A stretch of 64,000 nucleotides of DNA, taken from WHTX01 sp038255145 (GTDB lineage: Bacteria > Actinomycetota > Acidimicrobiia > Acidimicrobiales > CAIXPF01). The notes beneath the pieces were generated by a model, which worked only from the letters and a program-made list of their open reading frames with translations, was not told the origin of the DNA and made no database searches. Every line of letters begins with the position of its first letter. Position 1 is the stretch's first letter. Below, piece by piece: positions 24,322-32,085 of this stretch. Position numbers and translations under genes: made by a program. The stretch spans positions 62,001 to 126,000 of the forward strand of contig JBBSLP010000004.1 in the NCBI GenBank assembly GCA_038255145.1. The letters run 5' to 3'.

Positions 24322-24919
24322 TCAGTGGGGAGCGCCGAGGAGGGCGTGGATCATCTCGTGGGCGTTCGCGGGGCCGGTGACGTCGAGGCCAGTCGGTGAT
24401 GCGGTCCTGCATCGCGCCGGCGGCGAGGGTGCACGCGATGGGGACCGCGTCACCGGTGCTCGTGCCGGGCTCGGCCGTCAGCCGGGCCCCGGTGGGCTCG
24501 GCTGCGGCTGGCATCGCACCGGTGGTGCACCCGCATCCGGCGTCGCAGGGCCCATCGGGGGTGTGGGTGCCGAGGCGGGCCGCGGCTCGTCGCAGTTGGG
24601 CGGTGAACTCCACGAGCGCGGCGACCTGGTCCTCGACGTCGGCGATCCTGTCGGCGAGCAGGGCGCGCAGCCGGTCCTGCACGGGGCCACAGCGTTGGCC
24701 GTCGAACAGCACGACGAGGTCGCTGATGTCGTCGAGCGATAGTCCGAGCCGCTTGGCCCCGGCGATGAAGTGCAGCGTTTCGACCGCGGCCGGGTCGTAG
24801 GTGCGGTAGCCGGCGGGGGTGCGGGCCGGGGTGATGAGGCCGGCGTCTTCGTAGAAGCGCAGGGCGCTGGGGCTGAACCCCGTCTCTCGGGCCACCTTGG
24901 AGATCGTCAGGCCGTCCAC
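24322..24919 (-). pseudogene. MerR-family regulator with its C-terminal region deleted and out of frame
   Basis: Residues 1-70 are a normal MerR DNA-binding domain (LTISKVARETGFSPSALRFYED), followed by the dimerisation coil and a Cys-rich stretch (GPCDAGCGCTTG). After AMQDRITDW the frame turns into Arg/Pro-rich sequence. The expected family ending (LDVTGPANAHEMIHALLGAP, stop at 24322) is present in another frame. Roughly 50 codons between these points are absent compared with similar regulators. The literal frame runs on antisense to the CDF gene to 23957. DNA binding may survive; the effector domain is damaged. Confidence 0.75.
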
Positions 24920-24963
24920 GTGGTGATCATGGACCCTCGACCCGGGTCGAAGGTCAAGAGGGG

Positions 24964-25302
24964 TCAGGTGACGGAGCGGGGGGCGAACATGATGACGGCC
25001 ACGCCCACCAGGCAGATCGCCGCACCCACCAGGTCGTAGCGGTCAGGCTTGAACCCGTCGACGACCATGCCCCAGGCCAGGGAGCCGGCGACGAAGATCC
25101 CGCCGTAGGCGGCGAGGATGCGTCCGAAGTTGGCGTCGGGCTGGAGGGTGGCGACGAAGCCGTAGGCGCCGAGGGCGACGATGCCGGCGCCGACGAAGAG
25201 CAGGCCCCGGTGCTCGCGCACGCCCTGCCACACCAGCCAGGCACCGCCGATCTCGGCGATGGCGGCCAGTACGAACAGGCCGATCGAGCGCACGATGTCC
25301 AT
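24964..25302 (-). CDS. YnfA/UPF0060 family membrane protein
   Basis: A 112-residue, four-helix membrane protein of the YnfA family. It has the typical IVRSIGLFVLAAIAEIGGAW start, GAYGFVATLQPDANFGRILAAYGG middle and DRYDLVGAAICLVGVAVIMF end. YnfA proteins resemble small multidrug transporters in fold; their physiological role is unsettled. It sits between damaged MerR and ArsR regulator genes. Confidence 0.92.
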   Translation of the reverse strand: MDIVRSIGLFVLAAIAEIGGAWLVWQGVREHRGLLFVGAGIVALGAYGFVATLQPDANFGRILAAYGGIFVAGSLAWGMVVDGFKPDRYDLVGAAICLVGVAVIMFAPRSVT

Positions 25303-25369
25303 GAGCGGCGCACGCTACGAGCGACGATGACGTTCACGGCGCGTCGAGCTGCCGACGCGCCGTCCGAGG

Positions 25370-25646
25370 CGGGCGGTGGCTGCGCTGACCTCGTCGGTGG
25401 AGCTGACCTCGGTTCGCCGCCCTGGCCGGTCCGGTCCGGCTCCGGCTGCTCAGCCTCGTGGCCTCCCAGACCGAGGTGTGCTCCTGCGAGTTGCAGGAGC
25501 CCCTGGGCAGGTCCCAGCCCACCACCCAGCCACCACACAGGGCCCTGGCCGAGGCCGGCCTCATCGTGGGGGAGAGGCGGGGCCGGTGGATGTGGTGGCG
25601 CATCGTCCCCGAGCGCCTCGATGCCCGCCGGGGCGTCCTGCGCTGA
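25370..25646 (+). pseudogene. Decayed ArsR-family regulator
   Basis: The frame ending at 25646 reads RFAALAGPVRLRLLSLVAS, TEVCSCELQEPLGRSQPTT, ALAEAGLIVGERRGRWMWWRIVPERL, clearly an ArsR repressor with a CxC metal site. It is broken: a TGA precedes RFAAL in frame, so the N terminus is in another frame. The recognition helix reads QPTTQPPHRAL where relatives have QPTVSHHTRAL, consistent with an inserted C and a deleted C nearby. The exact upstream limit is not clear. Confidence 0.7.
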
Positions 25647-25720
25647 CCCGTGCGCCATGACGCTTGCCACCAGCGCGCGGCGGGTAGGACTCCGTCTCAC
25701 GCCACCAGGAGGAGTCGTCG

Positions 25721-26146
25721 ATGGAAGAGACCAGCAGTTCGGCGCTGATCGATGACCTCAACGGCGATCTCGCCCTCGAGCTGCGATCGATCTCGCAGTA
25801 CATCCTGCACTTCGCCATGATCACCGGCGCCGAGTACACCAGCATCATCGACGAGCTCAAGGTGCACCTCGGCCAGGAGCTCAACCACGCCACCGTCCTC
25901 GCCGAGCAGGTGGCCTTCCTCGGTGGGGTTCCCACGACGGCCACGGCGCCCGTACCCGGCTTCGTGGACTCCAAGCAGGCGCTGCAGGAGGACCTCGAGC
26001 TCGAGGTCGACCAGTTGGACCGCTACCGCGCCCGGGTGCAGCAGGCCACCGAGCTCGGTCTGCCCGACGTCGCCGAAGCACTCCGCCCCCTGCTCACGGA
26101 GACGCAGGAGCACGTGCGGGACCTGCAGACCGTGCTCGGCCTCTAG
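25721..26146 (+). CDS. Bacterioferritin/ferritin-like protein
   Basis: A 141-residue four-helix ferritin-like protein. Di-iron site residues are suggested by LALELRSISQYI (helix A), HLGQELNHATVLAEQ (helix B, E-x2-H), DLELEVDQLDRYR (helix C) and LTETQEHVRDL (helix D, E-x-x-H). It is shorter than bacterioferritin (about 158). The start is fixed by AGGAGGAG seven bases upstream. Likely iron storage or oxidative protection; cage formation cannot be judged. Confidence 0.82.
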   Translation: MEETSSSALIDDLNGDLALELRSISQYILHFAMITGAEYTSIIDELKVHLGQELNHATVLAEQVAFLGGVPTTATAPVPGFVDSKQALQEDLELEVDQLDRYRARVQQATELGLPDVAEALRPLLTETQEHVRDLQTVLGL

Positions 26147-26198
26147 CCCCGGCCGCGGTTCTCGAACGCCGAGCGGCGGGCCGAACTATGGTCGGTGC

Positions 26199-27230
26199 GT
26201 GCGCACAGCGAGGTTGGAAGACGGCGTCCTGCGGATCACTGACCGGCCCGATCCGGAGCCGGGATACGAGGAGGTGGTGGTGCGCATCACCGCCGCTGGC
26301 GTCTGCCACTCCGACGTCCACCTCCTGAAGGGGGACTGGACGGGCGTGCCCCGGTCGGGGCCGTTCGGGCACGAGGGCATCGGCGTCGTCGAGGCCCTCG
26401 GCCCCGGCGCCGATCGCTACGCCAGCGTCGGGGACAGGGTGATCGTCGGCCTCGGCGGCAGTGGCGGGGGCTACTGGTGCGGCGCCTGTGAGCACTGCCT
26501 CGGGGGCAAGCCCCGCCTGTGCCGGCAGTCCAAGGGCATCCTCGGGACCTATTCGGAGCAGATCAAGCTGTTCGCCAAGTCCATCGTGGTGCTACCCGAC
26601 TCGATCGCCGATCACGAGGTCCCTCTGGCCTGTGGTGGGCTGACCGCCTACGGGGCGGTCAAGAAGCTGAACCAGTTCTCCCTCGTGCCCGGATCTGTGG
26701 TCGCGGTCATCGGTGCGGCCGGTGGGCTGGGCCACTACGCCGTGCAGATCGCCCGGCACTGGGGCTACAAGGTGGTCGGGGTGGACGTGGGCGCCGATCG
26801 GGTCGACTTCGTGCGTTCCCTCGGCGCCGACGTGGCTGTCGATGCCAGCGAGGCCGCCGACGTGGTGCGCCGGACCTTCCCGGGTGGGGTGCACGCCAGC
26901 CTGGTGTTCTCGCCCAGGCTCGCCGGCTTCCGCCTGGGCATGGACCTGCTCCGCCGGGGCGGCATGTTCGTGGCCGTGGGGATCCCCGCCGATGACGAGG
27001 GCACCTTCGAGCTGAGTCCCTGGGCGCTGTTCGGCAAGGACCCGCTGATCATGTTCTCTGCCGTGGGGACGGTGCAGGACATGCGTGAACTGGTCCAGCT
27101 CGCTGCGGACGGTCACGTGAAGACGCACGTGTCGCGCACCGGTGCGTTGTCCGAGCTGCCCACCATCCTCGAGGAGCTCGACGCCGGCGCCTACACCGGC
27201 CGAGCCGTCATCGACGACCTGTCCAACTGA
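26199..27230 (+). CDS. Zinc-dependent medium-chain alcohol dehydrogenase
   Basis: A 343-residue MDR enzyme oxidising alcohols or reducing aldehydes with NAD(P). Catalytic zinc ligands are C36 (AGVCHSDVHLL) and H58-E59 (GHEG). The structural zinc site is C94, C97, C100 and C108 (CGACEHCLGGKPRLC). The Rossmann fold is AVIGAAGGLGHYAVQIA near residue 170. The GTG at 26199 is the first codon of the conserved sequence. Substrate unknown; no pathway neighbours. Confidence 0.9.
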   Translation: MRTARLEDGVLRITDRPDPEPGYEEVVVRITAAGVCHSDVHLLKGDWTGVPRSGPFGHEGIGVVEALGPGADRYASVGDRVIVGLGGSGGGYWCGACEHCLGGKPRLCRQSKGILGTYSEQIKLFAKSIVVLPDSIADHEVPLACGGLTAYGAVKKLNQFSLVPGSVVAVIGAAGGLGHYAVQIARHWGYKVVGVDVGADRVDFVRSLGADVAVDASEAADVVRRTFPGGVHASLVFSPRLAGFRLGMDLLRRGGMFVAVGIPADDEGTFELSPWALFGKDPLIMFSAVGTVQDMRELVQLAADGHVKTHVSRTGALSELPTILEELDAGAYTGRAVIDDLSN

Positions 27231-27268
27231 GTCGCCGTCACCCGCCGGGCGGTCCGGCCTGAAGACGA

Positions 27269-27393
27269 CTAGGCGTGAAAGCCAACGATGCGCCCAGGAA
27301 CGTCGTCCTCGGTGCTGAGGAGGCGTGCGGTGCGGAGGTCCTCTCCGCGAAGCGCAACCAGACCAGATGGACGTCGTCGTCTTCACTCGGCAT
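27269..27393 (-). pseudogene. Remnant of a HEPN-domain gene
   Basis: The frame starts MPSEDDDVHLVWLRFAE, overlapping the MNT stop by 11 bases, as HEPN partners of MNT genes do. After FAE, the family-like continuation EDLRTARLLSTEDDVPGRIVGFHA is in the next frame, implying a one-base deletion. That frame hits TAG at 27269, with no further HEPN sequence after it. Only about 40 of some 130 codons remain. Confidence 0.6.
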
Positions 27394-27817
27394 GGGTACT
27401 GGGCCGCCGGTAGACGGTGCGGCCCTCACGCAGCGGCCAGTAGAGGATCGATCCGACGTTGTCGCGCCGGTGGGTGATCTGGGCCGGGTCGGTGACCAGG
27501 ACGTCGACTGGGGCGAAGGTGTCAATCGCCCGGTAGATGGCGGCGGTCAGCGCGCGCTTGTCAGCGGGCGCGACATGGTCGACAACCACGAGCAGGTCGA
27601 TGTCAGAGTCGGGACCGTCTTCGCCGCGGGCCACAGACCCGAAGAGGATGACCTCGACGGGATCGACCGCGCTCACGACCTCGCCGACGACGCTGGGCAC
27701 TAGCTCGGCGAGGGTGTGGCCGTCGTACCGTCCGCCTTCGTACACGTGGGTCGCCGGGGTGTGCACTCGTGCGGAGGCTTCGACCGTGGCGTTGTGTTCG
27801 GCCGCGGATCTGCTCAT
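27383..27817 (-). CDS. MNT-type nucleotidyltransferase-fold protein (orphan HEPN partner)
   Basis: A 144-residue minimal nucleotidyltransferase. The motif GSVARGEDGPDSDIDLLVV (G60-S61, D72-x-D74) is complete. In HEPN/MNT toxin-antitoxin pairs the MNT protein neutralises the HEPN RNase by covalent AMP addition. Here the partner gene directly downstream survives only as a fragment. The ATG at 27817 follows GGAGGTG at ten bases. An N-terminal extension of about 40 residues precedes the fold. Confidence 0.82.
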   Translation of the reverse strand: MSRSAAEHNATVEASARVHTPATHVYEGGRYDGHTLAELVPSVVGEVVSAVDPVEVILFGSVARGEDGPDSDIDLLVVVDHVAPADKRALTAAIYRAIDTFAPVDVLVTDPAQITHRRDNVGSILYWPLREGRTVYRRPSTHAE

Positions 27818-27959
27818 CGCTCTCACACCTCCTGATGAAGAGGGTAGGGCCCCCGAGGTACGCCAGCGACCTGACCTCGGGAGACGGCGAGGACGGCCAT
27901 CTCGAGGTCGCCCGGGGAGGCTGGAGTGCCGACGGAGCCGCGCGGATCGATGGGCACGC

Positions 27960-27992
27960 CCCCTGACCGCCCCCGATGGCGGCGGTCAGGGG
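27960..27992 (-). terminator. Hairpin overlapping the CocE pseudogene stop
   Basis: A perfect 12-base inverted repeat, CCCCTGACCGCC and GGCGGTCAGGGG, with a nine-base loop. It spans the TGA at 27986-27988 of the leftward CocE remnant. Confidence 0.65.
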
Positions 27993-28936
27993 ATGACGGG
28001 GAGCAGGACGTGTGCGGGGTGGGTGGCGTCGTGGTGGAACCGGTCGGTGCCGAACCGGTGCCCGTAGTAGTGGTGGAAGAGGCCGTCGGCGATCATCGAG
28101 TCGCCGTTGGCGATCTCGACGCGGATGCGGTTGCCCTTCTTGAACAGGTAGGAGGTCGGCCAGACCTCGATGTCGTAGCGGACGATCTCGCCCGGTGTCA
28201 CCGGTTGGGGGTCGACGTGGGTGTGGTAAGGGGCGAGCTCGGTGCTGCGGTCGGCGTCGAGGGCACGGTGCGACGCCAGCAGCCAACCCCGGGTGACGGC
28301 GGTCGAGGGCGGGGGCACGTCGTGGGCGACGTGGCTCATCACCACCTCTTTGAGCTTGGGGACGTGGGTCTGCTCGGAGACCTTGACGAAGAACTGGGTG
28401 TCGGTCTGGTCCGAGTAGAAGGGGGTGGGCACAGCGCGGGCGAGGGGCCATTCCTGCTCGGCGCGGATGCCGGGGCCGTTCTGCACGTCGATCCTCACGG
28501 GCGGGAGCTCGTCCACGCCGTTGTCGTCACCCTTGAGCCAGTGGTCGTACCACGGCCTGATGTGCTCCTCGAGGAAGACTCGCCGGCCATGCCCACCCGC
28601 CCGGTCGACCAGGGCTGGGCGGCGATCCACTCGACGGTGTCGTGGAAGTCCTGCTGCTCGTCGCGGGAGAACAGGTCGAACGTGCCGCCGGACCCGCCCG
28701 TGCCCCGCTGGTCGGCGAGGACGTAGGCGTAGCCGGCGTGGTCGACCCACCAGTCGATGGGCCCGGGTCTCCCGGAAGCGGAACGCACTGGTCGCCGGCA
28801 GGTAGGCCAGGTCCTTCTGGTACGGGGACACGGCGTACAACGTCGGGAAGGGCCCGTCGGTGTCGGGCAGGTAGACGTCGGCGAGGATGGCGATGCCGTC
28901 GTGACCGGTGATCGCCTGGTCCGTCAACGTGCGCAT
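27986..28936 (-). pseudogene. CocE/NonD-family alpha/beta hydrolase, deleted and frameshifted
   Basis: The N terminus (GHDGIAILADVYLPDTDGPFPTLYAVSPYQKD) and the beta-sandwich C terminus (VTPGEIVRYDIEVWPTSYLF, GNRIRVEIANGD) of an X-Pro dipeptidyl-peptidase/cocaine-esterase-like hydrolase are in one frame. The middle (IDWWVDHAGYAYVLADQRGT, WSTGRVGMAGES with the nucleophile elbow) is in another. An extra base near 28765 shifts the frame. Directly after GES the sequence jumps to LEEHIRPWYDHWLKG, so well over 100 codons, including acid-base residues, are gone. The ATG at 28936 has a good AAGGAG site. The enzyme cannot be functional. Confidence 0.8.
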
Positions 28937-29071
28937 GGTGGGCTCCTTGCCGACGGGGGGTCGCGGATGGTCCGGCTGGGTCACGGTGGACGGGGGGATC
29001 GGACCTGATCGTGGCCGAAGCGGGCGTTGGCCTCGAACGTGCCGGCCCGCAGGTCGACGTCGGACGGCTGG

Positions 29072-29692
29072 TCAGGTCGTCGTGGTGGTGGCGCCGGGCC
29101 CCGACGTGGTGACGGGGACGGCGAGGTCCTTGCCGTCCTCGGTGAGCAGGGTGGCGTCGATGATGACGTCCTCGGCGGTGTCGTTGGCTCCGAAGTGGAC
29201 CATGCCGTCGAGCTCGGTGACGGTGTCGCCCGCGACGAGCTTCGTGGTGGCCGGGCCCGTCAGTTCCTCGTCTTCGGTAGCGCCCTTGCGCCGGACGATC
29301 GCCGTCCCCTCGACCACCGTGTAGGTGAGCTCACCCGCGGTGATCCGTGCCATCTGCACGCCGGGGTGGACGTGGGGTGCGAGCTTCGCCCCGGCCGGGA
29401 TGGTGTAGCGGATGAGGGTCAACGTGCGGCCGTCGGCCCCGGGTGGGTCGACCTCGGTGCCCAGGATGTCCTTCACCACGGCCGGTCCTGCGGCGCCGGG
29501 CACAGCCGTGGTCGTCGACCCCGGGCCTGTGGTGGTCGTCGTGATGGCGGTCGAGGTGTCGGCACCGGCCCCGTCCGACGAGCTGCCGCAGCCGGCGATG
29601 AGCAGAACGGCGGCGGCGACCAGGGCCACCAGGCCGGGCACGAGCCGTCTTCGGCCGGGGTGGAGGGCAGGTGACGGAGTGGTGTGGAGCAC
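29072..29692 (-). CDS. Cupin-domain lipoprotein
   Basis: A 206-residue exported lipoprotein: signal GLVALVAAAVLLIAGC with lipobox IAGC, a Thr-rich linker (about 40-65), and a cupin domain (about 75-200). The cupin carries HVHPGVQMARITAGELTYTV (metal-binding H-x-H and Glu pattern) and a second box around VTELDGMVHFGAN. The GTG at 29692 is the first suitable start. It probably binds a metal or small ligand outside the membrane; no partner is evident. Confidence 0.75.
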   Translation of the reverse strand: MLHTTPSPALHPGRRRLVPGLVALVAAAVLLIAGCGSSSDGAGADTSTAITTTTTGPGSTTTAVPGAAGPAVVKDILGTEVDPPGADGRTLTLIRYTIPAGAKLAPHVHPGVQMARITAGELTYTVVEGTAIVRRKGATEDEELTGPATTKLVAGDTVTELDGMVHFGANDTAEDVIIDATLLTEDGKDLAVPVTTSGPGATTTTT

Positions 29693-29803
29693 CCACGCAG
29701 TGTGGCATCGGGCGTCAACCGTGCCAGGCGCGACGGACGGGGTGTCCTACGAGTCGATCCGCTCGATGTTCCCGGACGGCGGGCCTCGGCTCCAGTCGTC
29801 CTG

Positions 29804-30340
29804 TCAGGTGTCGAAGGTCCAGGTGGTGGCGCCGCCAGGCTCGACGGTGGCCAGGGCGGTGGCCCGTCGGGGGGTGAGGCGGTAGACCCGCCACGGAGGC
29901 GGTCCCGCCGACGGTGCGCTGAACTCGGCCGTGAGGGCGGTGCCGGACTCGTCGACCGTGGCCGGCCAGCCGTCGGCGGCCCACAGGGCGGCCATGGTGG
30001 CCACGCGCGTCGGGTCCTCGACGAGTTCGACGTCGCCCTCCACCACCAGGTCGAAGGCCTGTGTGGCCAGGGCGAGCACGACGCGGGGGTCGCGAGCGAC
30101 GTTGCGGCCCTGGCGGGTGCGCTCACCGGTCTCGAACCAGAAGGCGTCGTCGGCCCACAGCGCGCCGATGCCGGTGACGTGGGCGCTGCCGTCAGGGTTG
30201 AGCGTCGTCAACCAGCACGTGTGGCGGTCCGGGCCACCCGTGCCGGGGGCCTGGGTGAAGCCTCCTTCGAGGGCCGCCCGGATGGGTGCCCACTCCAGTG
30301 TCGGCAGGTCGTAGAGCTCGGCGAGGTTGTGCGTCGTCAT
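29804..30340 (-). CDS. Pyridoxamine 5'-phosphate oxidase-fold (F420/FMN split-barrel) protein
   Basis: A 178-residue split-barrel flavin-type protein. Characteristic stretches are HTCWLTTLNPDGSAHVTGIGALWADDAFWFETGERTRQGRN, the middle DPRVVLALATQAFDLVVEGDVELV and the C-terminal PWRVYRLTPRRATAL. Related actinobacterial proteins use FMN or F420 for diverse reductions, so the cofactor cannot be decided. ATG start at 30340; single gene. Confidence 0.82.
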   Translation of the reverse strand: MTTHNLAELYDLPTLEWAPIRAALEGGFTQAPGTGGPDRHTCWLTTLNPDGSAHVTGIGALWADDAFWFETGERTRQGRNVARDPRVVLALATQAFDLVVEGDVELVEDPTRVATMAALWAADGWPATVDESGTALTAEFSAPSAGPPPWRVYRLTPRRATALATVEPGGATTWTFDT

Positions 30341-30776
30341 CCTCGTTCCGACGCATCGAGCGCCCCGAAGTCACCGGTCCGACGTGATCCCGGCGCCTCC
30401 GGCGCCCAGAACCCGCCTCGAGCGTCGCTCGCCGGGCAGCGGTGTGGTGTGTCTCGCTCGGGGTGGGAAGTGGCCCCCAAGCGCCTCTGGACGGAGGGCC
30501 GGCGGGTGGCGCGTTCCGGTCGGCCCACCGGCGGGTGTCAGCGCGCCCAGCCCGGGTGCACGGGCGAGCTTCACGTCCGCAGTGACGCGTCCCCGGTCAT
30601 GCGGCCCCGTCAACCCGCATCGTGATCGTTGTCCTGCGGGGGCGGATGAGGAGCGCGATGGTGGTGCCGCTCGTCGCGTCAGCGGTGGGGGCCGCGACCG
30701 GCGCGGAGAGCGACAGCTGCATGTACGGGTACGTTCGCTGGATGTCGTCGCTGCTCGACTGCTCCGGGGTGACGCG
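30341..30776. other. Intergenic region with no recognisable gene
   Basis: These 436 bases hold only short or Arg/Pro-rich frames without start signals or domains. They contain the divergent upstream regions of the split-barrel gene (leftward) and the ankyrin gene (rightward). Confidence 0.5.
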
Positions 30777-31374
30777 ATGAGTGGTGGTTCGGAGGAGGTC
30801 GAGGCGCCGAGCACCAGCACCGAGGATCCCGTGGCGGTCGCCGTCGTCGCTCTTCTCGTGGAGGCCGGCGCCGACGTGGACGCCCGGTTCCGAGGTCCTC
30901 ACGAAGAAACGCCGCTCCACTGGGCGGCGAGCTGCGACGACGTCGCCGTGCTCGACGCCCTCCTCGACGCGGGTGCTGACATCGAAGCACCCGGTGCCGT
31001 CCTGGGTGGAGGTCCGCCCTTGGCTGACGCCCGCGGCTTCAAGCAGTGGAACGTCGCCGCCCGCCTGGTCGAGAGAGGAGCGCGGACCACGATCGTCGAC
31101 GCGGCCACCCTCGGTCTCGTCGATCGTGTCGAGGCCCACCTCGCTGGTCAGCCATCACCGGATGCTGCCGAGATCCCGGGCGTTCTGGGGGGCGTGCCAC
31201 GGCGGACGATTGAGCTGCGCTCAGCTGCTCCTGGCCCACGGAGCAGCGATGAACTGGATCCCGCCGTGGGAGGATCTCACTCCCCTCGATGCTGCGGAGC
31301 GTGAGGAGGCCGACTCCAACCTGGTGCGCTGGCTGCTCGCACAGAACGCCAAGCGGTGGAGTGAGCTGAGCTGA
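30777..31374 (+). pseudogene. Ankyrin-repeat protein with a frameshift
   Basis: The first frame encodes ankyrin repeats (LVEAGADVDARFRGPHEETPLHWAA, LDALLDAGADIEAPG, ARLVERGARTT). Near 31170-31190 the family sequence continues in another frame as RAFWGACHGGRLSCAQLLLAHGA, then PPWEDLTPLDAAEREEADSNLVRWL, ending at 31374. A small indel therefore splits the gene at about residue 130 of 195. Related ankyrin proteins have the same order with no break. ATG at 30777. Confidence 0.72.
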
Positions 31375-31689
31375 CGGGATCCCCGCTCAGCTCGCCGAGC
31401 CTTGCGCCCCGGGCCGGGCCGCGGTCGTCGCGAAGCCAGGGGAGCCCCCTCCGGCTGCGCTCGATCCACGACCGACCACCCGCACCCTCACCTACCGCCT
31501 TGAACGTCACGTGGCCTCGAGCTGAACAACTGCCGCTGCATTGCTGTCAGACCGGCGGCGCTGGCAGCGGCATCACTTCGGCGGCCCGAGCTGGACGGCG
31601 ATGGCGGATGCCGACTGTTCAACTGCTGTTCAGCGGCGGCCGCTCCTCGCGATCGCCACCGATGGCCGAACGTGCGTACGCTCCTGATC
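31375..31689. other. Intergenic region with PHO-like units
   Basis: No gene is recognised. At 31617-31638 two 11-base units, GTTCAACTGCT and GTTCAGCGGCG, lie 51 bases before the next start. They resemble PHO units but with A or G at the sixth base in place of C/T, so support is weak. Confidence 0.35.
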
Positions 31690-32058
31690 ATGAAGGGCCC
31701 AGGACCTCACTTCCTGTTCGTCGAGCGGTTGCGCACGGCCCTTCGCGACCTCCAGGACGACCCGACCACGGACGAGGGGCGCCCGCGGATCGCCGCTGTT
31801 CCGGGAGGTGCGGCCGGCGCCCGGGTCGACCTGGCGGAGGAGTGCATCCGTCGGCGGTGGTGCGCCCAGGAAGGCCGGGCGATCGTGCCGGTCGTCGGTG
31901 GTCGCTGGGCGTGGACGAGCCCGGACCGCGACCCGCTCGACGGCTGCCCGGTGGAGAACCCGCCCGTCGTCCCGGACGACGTGCGAGGTTGTTGGCTCGC
32001 AACGGAGGCCCTGCCTGAACGTCGCGACCGCTGGTGCGAGCACCAGACGCACCCATGA
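31690..32058 (+). CDS. Hypothetical small protein
   Basis: A 122-residue protein I do not recognise. It opens with a helix (GPHFLFVERLRTALRDLQDD) and then has a compact Cys/Trp-rich part (EECIRRRWCAQEGRAIVPVV, RWAWTSPDRD, GCWLATEAL). Third codon positions are GC-rich, favouring real coding. An in-frame GTG six codons upstream is an alternative start. Neighbours do not suggest a role. Confidence 0.5.
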   Translation: MKGPGPHFLFVERLRTALRDLQDDPTTDEGRPRIAAVPGGAAGARVDLAEECIRRRWCAQEGRAIVPVVGGRWAWTSPDRDPLDGCPVENPPVVPDDVRGCWLATEALPERRDRWCEHQTHP

Positions 32059-32085
32059 GCCCCGGGCCGGCACCCGCCTGGTCGT

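Noticed and set aside
31630..32073. A 147-codon minus-strand frame opposite the 122-residue hypothetical protein
   Set aside because: The plus-strand frame has better third-position GC and a more protein-like sequence; both cannot be coding at full length with confidence.
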